Assembly: GCF_043951915.1 (NCBI RefSeq)
Contig: NZ_JBINJD010000001.1
Span: 1-64,000, forward strand
Direction of reading: 5' to 3'
From: Alienimonas sp043951915
GTDB lineage: Bacteria > Planctomycetota > Planctomycetia > Planctomycetales > Planctomycetaceae
Length of the DNA: 64,000 nt
Positions 58,423 through 64,000 of this stretch are shown here, piece by piece. Every line of letters begins with the position of its first letter. Position 1 is the first letter of the stretch. A model generated the notes under the pieces. The model did no database searches and was not told where the DNA came from. It saw only the letters and a program-made list of their open reading frames with translations. The translations under genes and the position numbers were made by a program.

Positions 58423-58961
58423 CAAGCGGCCACCGACTTACAGGTCTCCGAGAGCGCCTCGCGAACGCGCTCGAACGGCTCGCTGAGGTCCGCGTGCTCC
58501 GGGATGCGGTCGCGGCGCTCGGAGACGAACTCCCGGTCGCCGCCGTGGGCCGGGTGGAAGTGCAGCGTGCGACAGCCCAGCGACAGGGCCGAGCCGCCGG
58601 ACGGGCCGGCGTTGTGGCTCGCGGGCGGCGCGTCCTTCTCGTCCCCCTCCACCCGCGCAACCGGGCGGTCGACGTGCGGCCGCAGCGAAAGCATCGCCGG
58701 GCTCTCGCAGAGGATCAGGTTCGGCTTCACGCCGGCCTTCTTGACCAGCGTGCCGCCGATGACCTCGCCGAGCAGGTAGGGGACGAGGGTCGGCCCGTAG
58801 AGGATCTGCTGGGTGCGGTCGGGACGCACCGGGGTGGTGCACTGGAACTCCAGCGGCCGGCCGAGGCGGTCGGTCATGAGCAAACCGCCGACGTGCCCGC
58901 CGCCCGGCAGGTCGACGGCCGTGAGAAAACCGAGCGTGAGTGTCTCGTCCGCCTTTGCCAT
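58422..58961 (-). CDS. unknown conserved-looking protein coupled to the SNF2 gene
   Basis: A 179-residue protein starting at ATG 58961. It has MAKADETLTLGFLTAVDLPG, GGLLMTDRLGRPLEFQCTTP, YGPTLVPYLLGEVIGGTLVK and a C-terminal EFVSERRDRIPEHADLSEPF. The fold is not recognised and there is no signal peptide or membrane segment. It overlaps the SNF2 start by 4 bases, so the two are translationally coupled. Glycine-rich beta-type phrases suggest a compact alpha/beta protein. A regulator or partner of the helicase is only a guess. Confidence 0.7.
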   Translation of the reverse strand: MAKADETLTLGFLTAVDLPGGGHVGGLLMTDRLGRPLEFQCTTPVRPDRTQQILYGPTLVPYLLGEVIGGTLVKKAGVKPNLILCESPAMLSLRPHVDRPVARVEGDEKDAPPASHNAGPSGGSALSLGCRTLHFHPAHGGDREFVSERRDRIPEHADLSEPFERVREALSETCKSVAA

Positions 58962-59147
58962 CGCGGTGTCCGTCCGTGTCCCAATTCGAATTTCGCGGGC
59001 CGATCCGTGGCCGCCGGGGTGGGATCGTCGGGGCGGGGGCCGCCGCTTGAGTCGCTCCGTGCGAGTCCGCACAGGCTCCGGGTTCGCCCGGCGTCGCCGG
59101 AGCGGGCAGAATCGGGTTCGCCTCCCGCCGACGCCCGCCCGCCGCCG

Positions 59148-60422
59148 ATGCCCGCCGCCCCTTTTCCCGCCCGTGAGGAGATCGAACGGGAGCAGTCCGC
59201 CAAGCTGCGAACTCTGCTGACGGAGGCCGTCCCCCGCAGCCCGTTCTGGTCCGCGAAACTGGCGGGGATCGACCTGTCCGCGATCCGCTCCGCCGCCGAT
59301 CTGGTGTCGCTGCCGCTCTGCACGAAGCAGGAACTGGTCGAGGATCAGGCGGCGAACCCGCCGTTCGGCACCGTGCTGACACGGCCGGCGGCCGAGTACA
59401 ACCGCATCCACCAGACCAGCGGCACGACCGGCGAGCCGCTGCGCTGGCTGGACGACGCCGACAGCTGGGCGTGGTTCGGCCGCTGCTGGGAGGAGATCTA
59501 CCGCCTTGCCGGGCTGACCGCGGAGGACCGTCTGTTCTTCCCCTTCAGCTTCGGGCCGTTCATCGGCTTCTGGGCCGCGTTCGACGCCGCCTCCCGCCAG
59601 GGCCGGTTCACGATCGCCGGCGGGGGGATGAGCAGCGAGGGCCGGCTGCGGCTGATCTCGACCGTTACCCCCACGGTCGTCGGCTGCACGCCGACCTACG
59701 CCCTGCGGCTGGCAGAAGTCGCCGAGGCGACCGGCTACGACCTCCCGGGGTGCAGCGTGCGCAAACTGTTCGTGGCCGGAGAGCCCGGCGGGGCGATTCC
59801 CGAGGTGCGGGACCGCATCGAGGAGGCGTGGGGGGCGACGGTGTTCGACCAGTGGGGCATGACGGAGCTCGGCTCCGTCACCGCCGTGGCGGAGGGCGAT
59901 CGGGAAGCGATCTACGTACTCGACCGGGAGTTCGTCGCGGAGATCCTCGATCCGGAGTCCCAGCGGCCCGTCGCCCCGGGCGACACCGGCGAACTGGTGG
60001 TGACGAACCTCGGCCGGCTCTCTTCCCCGCTGATCCGCTACCGCACCGGCGATCTGGTGCGACGATCCGCGGGCCCCTCCCCGATCGGCCTGCCGTACAC
60101 GCGGCTGGAGGGCGGCATCCTGAGCCGACTGGACGACATGGTGACGATCCGCGGCAACAACGTGTTCCCCAGTGCCGTCGACGCGGTGCTGCGGACGCTC
60201 GACGGCGTGGCCGAGTATCGCGTCACCGTGACGACGGCCCGCGCGATGCCGCACCTGCGGATTCAGATCGAACCCGCCGAGCAGGTCGCCCCCGCCGACC
60301 TGCTGCCCCGCGTGCACAAAGCGGTCAAGGAACGACTGAACTTCACCGCGGAGATCGTCCCTGCCGCGACCGGCGAACTGCCCCGCTTCGAAATGAAGGG
60401 CCGCCGCTGGGTGCGGGGCTGA
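59148..60422 (+). CDS. PaaK-like adenylate-forming enzyme
   Basis: A 424-residue member of the phenylacetate-CoA-ligase (PaaK) branch of the AMP-forming superfamily. Motifs are IHQTSGTTGEPLRW (P-loop-like), YRTGDLVRRSAGPSPIG, FDQWGMTELG (the Tyr-containing motif is replaced by QWGMTE) and RLDDMVTIRGNNVFPSAVDA. The C-terminal Lys domain is present (LPRFEMKGRRW). It activates a carboxylic acid, probably aromatic, as acyl-AMP, but the acceptor (CoA or another) is not evident. It stands alone and converges with the HMA-lipoprotein gene. Confidence 0.88.
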   Translation: MPAAPFPAREEIEREQSAKLRTLLTEAVPRSPFWSAKLAGIDLSAIRSAADLVSLPLCTKQELVEDQAANPPFGTVLTRPAAEYNRIHQTSGTTGEPLRWLDDADSWAWFGRCWEEIYRLAGLTAEDRLFFPFSFGPFIGFWAAFDAASRQGRFTIAGGGMSSEGRLRLISTVTPTVVGCTPTYALRLAEVAEATGYDLPGCSVRKLFVAGEPGGAIPEVRDRIEEAWGATVFDQWGMTELGSVTAVAEGDREAIYVLDREFVAEILDPESQRPVAPGDTGELVVTNLGRLSSPLIRYRTGDLVRRSAGPSPIGLPYTRLEGGILSRLDDMVTIRGNNVFPSAVDAVLRTLDGVAEYRVTVTTARAMPHLRIQIEPAEQVAPADLLPRVHKAVKERLNFTAEIVPAATGELPRFEMKGRRWVRG

Positions 60423-60454
60423 AGGGTCTGCGGTTCTAAGGCGCCCATGCGAAG

Positions 60455-60483
60455 CGCCCGCCGGTCCGAGGGACCGGCGGGCG
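60455..60483. terminator. bidirectional hairpin terminator
   Basis: A 13-bp stem, CGCCCGCCGGTCC (60455-60467) with GGACCGGCGGGCG (60471-60483) and a GAG loop, lies between the convergent PaaK-like and HMA-lipoprotein genes. No long T tract is visible, but the stem is very stable. Confidence 0.8.
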
Positions 60484-60517
60484 TCTGCAGTGTCGGTCGG
60501 CGAAAGCCAGGCCCGAC

Positions 60518-60952
60518 TCAGATCATCACGTTTTCGACGGGGAAGTTCTTGGCGGCGAGGGCCTTCTTGGCGGCTTCCAGGTCGAAGCCCTTGCCGGCCT
60601 TGAACTTGACGGTGTGGGTGGGGACGTCGGTCTCGATGTCGGAGACGCCTTCCAGCTCCGCCAGGGTGTTCTGCACCGCGGGGGCGCAGGAGATCGGGCA
60701 GTTCATGTCCGGCACGGTGAAGGTCACCGGCCCCTCGTAGGAGACCAGCGTGGCGGCGGCGTCGCTGCCCAGAGCGGCGCTGCTGCCGCTCTCCACGGCG
60801 CTGCCGCTCTCGACGTCCACGTCGCCGTCGACCGGGGCGACCGGGGCGACGGGATCCTCCGGAGCCACGACGTCGGCGTCGTCTTCCGGGGCGCAGCCGA
60901 CGACGGCGAGCGGCAGGCAGAGCAGGGCGGCGAACGGGATCAGACGCTTCAT
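60518..60952 (-). CDS. HMA-domain (heavy-metal-associated) lipoprotein
   Basis: A 144-residue lipoprotein. The signal peptide ends with VVGC (Cys20). An acidic spacer of about 50 residues (APEDDADVVAPEDPV...) leads to a heavy-metal-associated domain from about residue 75 (GPVTFTVPDMNCPISCAPAV). The metal motif is Cys85-x3-Cys89 rather than the usual CxxC, and it is preceded by Met83. It would bind a soft metal ion, probably copper(I), on the periplasmic side and hand it to or scavenge it from a transporter. No metal pump gene is adjacent. Confidence 0.85.
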   Translation of the reverse strand: MKRLIPFAALLCLPLAVVGCAPEDDADVVAPEDPVAPVAPVDGDVDVESGSAVESGSSAALGSDAAATLVSYEGPVTFTVPDMNCPISCAPAVQNTLAELEGVSDIETDVPTHTVKFKAGKGFDLEAAKKALAAKNFPVENVMI

Positions 60953-61085
60953 GTCGAGGGGGTGGGCCAAATCGGGGGGAGGAGGGCCGCCGCATCGGTG
61001 AGTCGGCGGCCGTGGGCGGGGGATTGTACCGCACTCGGCGGCTCGAAACACCGCTTCGCCGGAGAGCCGCCGAAGCGGCGCCGGC

Positions 61086-62447
61086 TCAGTCGGCGACCAG
61101 CATCACGACCGGCTCGCCCCGCAGGCTTTCCAGCTTGCCCCAGCGTTCCGCCGCCGCCCGCAGGCGGCCGCCGGAGGTGCGATGCGTCATCACCACGACC
61201 GACACCTCGGCGGGCTCGCCGTCCTCGTCGGCGTCGGCGGACTCGGGCGAGGCGTGCTGGATGATGCTGGCGAGGCTGATGCCGGACGAGCCGAGAATGT
61301 CCGCCAAGTCCGCGAAAACGTGGGGGCGATCCTCCACGCGGAACCGCAGGTAGAACCGGCTGACGAGTTCGTCCGCGGGCACCGCCCGCAGCTCGCCGGA
61401 GGGCGGCACGGACTGGAACGGCGCCCGTCCGGCGGCGATGGCCAGCAGGTCGGCCAGCGCCGCGGAGGCGGTCGGCTCCCGCCCCGCCCCCGGGCCGGCG
61501 AACCAGGCGTCGCCCACCAGGTCGCCGCGGACGGCGACGACGTTCATCGGCCCGTTGATGTTGGCGACCGCGTCCGTTCGCCGCACCAGCGTCGGACGAA
61601 CCGACATTTCCAGCCCCCGCTCGGTGCGTTTGGCCACCGCCAACAGCTTCACCGCACAGCCGAGTTCCTCGGCGAAGGCGAGGTCTTCGGCGGAGAGCAC
61701 GTCGATGCCGCCGAGGGAGACGTCCCCGAACGTCACCTCCGCTCCGAACGCCAGCCGGGAGAGGATGACGAGCTTCTGGGCCGCATCGGTGCCGTCCACG
61801 TCCATCGACGGATCGGCCTCGGCGTAGCCGCGCTCCTGCGCCTCGGCGAGGGCGTCCGCGTAGCTGGCGCCGGTGTCCGCCATCCGGGAGAGGAGGAAGT
61901 TGCTGGTCCCGTTCAGGATCGCCCGAATCCCGGTGATCCGGTTGGCGGCGAGCGATTCCGTCAGGCCGGCGACGATCGGCACCCCGCCGGCGACGGCGGC
62001 TTCGTAGCGGATCATGCGGCCGCACTCGGCGGCGAGGGCCAGCAGCTCCGGACCGCGTTCGCAGATCAGGGCCTTATTGGCGGTCACGACATGCTTGCCG
62101 GCCCTGAGCAGATCGCGGCAGAGTTCGAAGGCCCGGGGCACGCCGCCGATCAGTTCGACGCCGATCGCCACCTCCGGGTCTTCCACGGCCCGTCGCATGT
62201 CGTCGTGCAACACGCCGGGGGGCAGGTCGATGCCGCGGTCCTTCGTCAGATCGCGCACGACCGCGTGCTTGAGGATCAGCGGCGGGCCGGCGGCGAGCGT
62301 CTGCGGGTGGCGGAGCAGGCGCTCCGCGACGCCGCCGCCCACGGTGCCCAAACCGAACAGGGCGACGCCCATCGGCTCGGCGGTCGGCCCGCCGGGGGCT
62401 TTCGACGCCGACGAGGAGGGGGCGGGGACGGCGTCCGGATTCGACAT
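61086..62447 (-). CDS. hom: homoserine dehydrogenase
   Basis: A 453-residue enzyme that reduces aspartate semialdehyde to homoserine in threonine/methionine synthesis. It has an N-terminal NAD(P)-binding GLGTVGGGVAERL, the IGGVPRAFELCRDLLRAGKH segment, VTANKALI with the catalytic Lys, NGTSNFLLSRM, EAQERGYAEADPSMDVDGTD and a C-terminal ACT-type regulatory domain (YLRFRVEDRPHVFADLADIL). The ACT domain usually gives threonine feedback inhibition. The first ~25 residues are low-complexity, so a start at Met26 is possible. It is divergent from mqnA. Confidence 0.94.
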   Translation of the reverse strand: MSNPDAVPAPSSSASKAPGGPTAEPMGVALFGLGTVGGGVAERLLRHPQTLAAGPPLILKHAVVRDLTKDRGIDLPPGVLHDDMRRAVEDPEVAIGVELIGGVPRAFELCRDLLRAGKHVVTANKALICERGPELLALAAECGRMIRYEAAVAGGVPIVAGLTESLAANRITGIRAILNGTSNFLLSRMADTGASYADALAEAQERGYAEADPSMDVDGTDAAQKLVILSRLAFGAEVTFGDVSLGGIDVLSAEDLAFAEELGCAVKLLAVAKRTERGLEMSVRPTLVRRTDAVANINGPMNVVAVRGDLVGDAWFAGPGAGREPTASAALADLLAIAAGRAPFQSVPPSGELRAVPADELVSRFYLRFRVEDRPHVFADLADILGSSGISLASIIQHASPESADADEDGEPAEVSVVVMTHRTSGGRLRAAAERWGKLESLRGEPVVMLVAD

Positions 62448-62578
62448 GGGGCGGGTCGGGAACTTCTTGAGACGGGGCGGGGTGAAGTGGCGGGCGGCCG
62501 GACGGTTTCTCCCCTACGTTCCCCGCTTCCACAAGTCCGCCCCGGTTTCGGCCGGCCGCCCCCGTCCCCGACGAGCCC

Positions 62579-63526
62579 ATGTCCGCGTCCGCCGCCGCCC
62601 CGCCGCCGGGTCCGCGGGTGGGCGGGGTGGTCTATCTGAACAGCCGCCCGCTGATCGAAGGGCTGCGAAAGGAAGAGGTCCTGGGCGATCGGGTGACGCT
62701 GGACCACCCCAGCCGCCTCGCCGACGGCCTCCGCACCGGCGCTTACGACGCGGCCCTGGTGCCGAGCGTCGCGGCCCTCGGCACCCCCGGGGCGACGATC
62801 CTGTCCGACGCCTGCGTCGCCGCCCGCGGCCCGGTGCGGAGCGTGAAGCTGTTCTTCCGCGTGCCGCCGGGGGAAGTGCGTTCGCTGGCGTTGGACGAAG
62901 GCTCCCGCACGAGCGCCGCCCTGTCACGGGTGCTGCTCGCCGAACGGTTCGGCGTGGAGCCCGCGCTTCTCCCGCTGCCGGTCGCCCGGAGCGGCTCGCC
63001 TCGGGCCGCCGCGGACGCCGTCGCCGACACGCCCGCCGACGCCGTGCTGCTGATCGGCGACCGGGCGATGGTCGACCCGCCGGACCGGCGCACCGGCCGG
63101 CCCTTCGCGGCGGTCTGGGACCTGGGACAGGTCTGGAACGAGTGGACCGGGCTGCCGTTCGTGTTCGCCGCCTGGGCCGCCCGGCCGAGGTTGGGGGAGA
63201 CGATGAGCGCTCGGTTGGCACGGCAGTTCTCGGAGAGCCGGGACGCCGGCCTGAACGACCTGGAGCGGATCGCCGCCGTCGCCGGGCCGCCGTTGGGGCT
63301 GACGGCGGCGGACGCGGCCGATTACCTCAGCCGCAACCTGCACTTCACCCTCGGCCCGGCGGAGCGGGCCGGGCTCAACCTGTACTGCGAACTCTGCGTG
63401 CGGAACGGTCTGCTGCCGAAGCAGGCCCGTCCGGCGTACGCTGCCGCCCCGTCGCCGCGTCCGGTCCGCCTCGCGCCCCCGCCGACCCGCGCCGCCACGC
63501 CTGAACCTCTGCGAGTGACTCGATGA
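62579..63526 (+). CDS. mqnA: chorismate dehydratase MqnA
   Basis: A 315-residue periplasmic-binding-fold protein with GGVVYLNSRPLIEGLRKEEV, DHPSRLADGLRTGAYDAALV and LALDEGSRTSAALSRVLLAE. This matches MqnA, which dehydrates chorismate to 3-enolpyruvyl-benzoate, the first step of the futalosine menaquinone pathway. The C-terminal ~30 residues are Pro/Arg/Ala-rich. It overlaps mqnC by 4 bases (ATGA). Presence of this pathway instead of the classical men genes is typical of several phyla, including planctomycetes. Confidence 0.92.
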   Translation: MSASAAAPPPGPRVGGVVYLNSRPLIEGLRKEEVLGDRVTLDHPSRLADGLRTGAYDAALVPSVAALGTPGATILSDACVAARGPVRSVKLFFRVPPGEVRSLALDEGSRTSAALSRVLLAERFGVEPALLPLPVARSGSPRAAADAVADTPADAVLLIGDRAMVDPPDRRTGRPFAAVWDLGQVWNEWTGLPFVFAAWAARPRLGETMSARLARQFSESRDAGLNDLERIAAVAGPPLGLTAADAADYLSRNLHFTLGPAERAGLNLYCELCVRNGLLPKQARPAYAAAPSPRPVRLAPPPTRAATPEPLRVTR

Positions 63527-64000
63527 AAACCGTCGCCCCCACGGCCCCCCAACGCTTCGAGAAGAGCGTGCGCAACGAGCGTTCGACCGCGGACATTCTC
63601 GCGCGAACGCTCGACGGCCAGCGGCTCAGCGACGACGACGCTCTCGCCCTGCTGCGGTCGCACGACCTGACGGCCCTCGGGACCGCGGCCGACGAAGTGT
63701 CGCGGCGGCTGAACCCGGGCCCGTTCCGCACGTTCAACATCGACCGGAACATCAACTACACGAACGCCTGCACGGCGGTCTGTCACTTCTGCGCCTTCTA
63801 TCGGAACCCGAAAAGCGACGAAGTCTACGTCCTTCCCCGGGCCAAACTGCTGGAGAAGATCGAGGAGACGGTCGCCCTCGGCGGGGAGCAAATCCTGCTC
63901 CAGGGCGGACTGCACCCGAAGTTCAAGCTGGACTGGTACGAGGAGATGCTGCGGGACATCAAATCCGCCTTCCCGCAGGTGAACGTCCACGGCTTCAGCC
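63523..64000 (+). CDS. mqnC: cyclic dehypoxanthinyl futalosine synthase MqnC (partial, 3' end outside)
   Basis: The first 159 residues of a radical-SAM protein cut by the window end. The cluster motif is Cys83/Cys87/Cys90 (NACTAVCHFCAF). The preceding FNIDRNINYTNACT, and later YVLPRAKLLEKIEETVALGG and LLQGGLHPKFKLDWYEEMLR, are typical of MqnC rather than MqnE. It cyclises dehypoxanthine futalosine in menaquinone synthesis. It overlaps mqnA by 4 bases. Confidence 0.9.
   Translation, partial: MKTVAPTAPQRFEKSVRNERSTADILARTLDGQRLSDDDALALLRSHDLTALGTAADEVSRRLNPGPFRTFNIDRNINYTNACTAVCHFCAFYRNPKSDEVYVLPRAKLLEKIEETVALGGEQILLQGGLHPKFKLDWYEEMLRDIKSAFPQVNVHGFS

Noticed and set aside
58962..61034. Upstream part of a long minus-strand frame before the 179-residue gene
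   Set aside because: Antisense to the PaaK-like gene; coding character begins only at ATG 58961.

Overview
The window is a GC-rich (roughly 70%) bacterial chromosome segment, densely coded on both strands. It most likely comes from a planctomycete. This is inferred from the gene content: a futalosine-type menaquinone pathway (mqnA-mqnC), an hpf-ptsN-ptsH-ptsI cluster without a sugar permease, ECF sigma/anti-sigma genes, several lipoproteins and secreted proteins of planctomycete style, and frequent GTG/TTG starts. No rRNA operon, replication origin, CRISPR array or complete prophage was seen.

Layout. 1-1576: end of an integrative element, with a small excisionase-like gene and a tyrosine integrase reading toward the 3' end of tRNA-Val(UAC). 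1640-7900: a BCS1-like AAA ATPase, a secreted DUF11-repeat protein, an unknown secreted protein and ispH. 8024-17097: tRNA-Ser(GCU), then one long co-directional run encoding a Tat-exported PaoABC-type molybdenum aldehyde oxidoreductase, followed by moaA, xdhC, mocA, moaD, moaE and a MOT1 molybdate transporter. The enzyme and much of its cofactor supply therefore sit in one transcription unit. 17108-20540: rpsN, a small DUF2256 zinc-ribbon gene, a YfgM-like membrane protein, an RluD-type pseudouridine synthase and an FAH-family hydrolase. 20613-25072: a four-gene operon of circularly permuted ATP-grasp, alpha-E, Anbu (proteasome-like peptidase) and transglutaminase-like proteins. This is the most distinctive system here. 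It is a known but poorly understood conserved neighbourhood, predicted to make and process peptides.

25190-34277: a PhyH-type dioxygenase convergent with a CYP152 P450, then hemW, an RND/MMPL exporter, an orphan GroES-like protein, rplU and an RNase E/G gene. 34599-39331: ptsI, ptsH, ptsN, hpf, a small lipoprotein and the RNase P RNA. 39462-43634: FHA protein, rsgA, a BamB-like beta-propeller lipoprotein and yceH. 43740-48879: a thioredoxin-fold lipoprotein, then an ECF sigma factor with anti-sigma factor and a third secreted protein. 48939-55567: an EboE-like TIM-barrel protein coupled to an EamA exporter, a shortened UvrC-like nuclease, a DUF1080-like secreted protein coupled to mutY (catalytic Asp replaced by Glu), and two unknowns. 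55653-64000: an ATP-grasp-like protein, a SNF2 helicase coupled to an unknown protein, a PaaK-like adenylate-forming enzyme, an HMA-domain lipoprotein, homoserine dehydrogenase, mqnA and the start of mqnC.

At the DNA level there are several strong hairpins. Two pairs share sequence: 32645/56515, and 17067/51111. In the second pair the hairpin arm carries the stop codon of a transporter gene. A REPIN-like pair of inverted small hairpins lies at 20537-20609.
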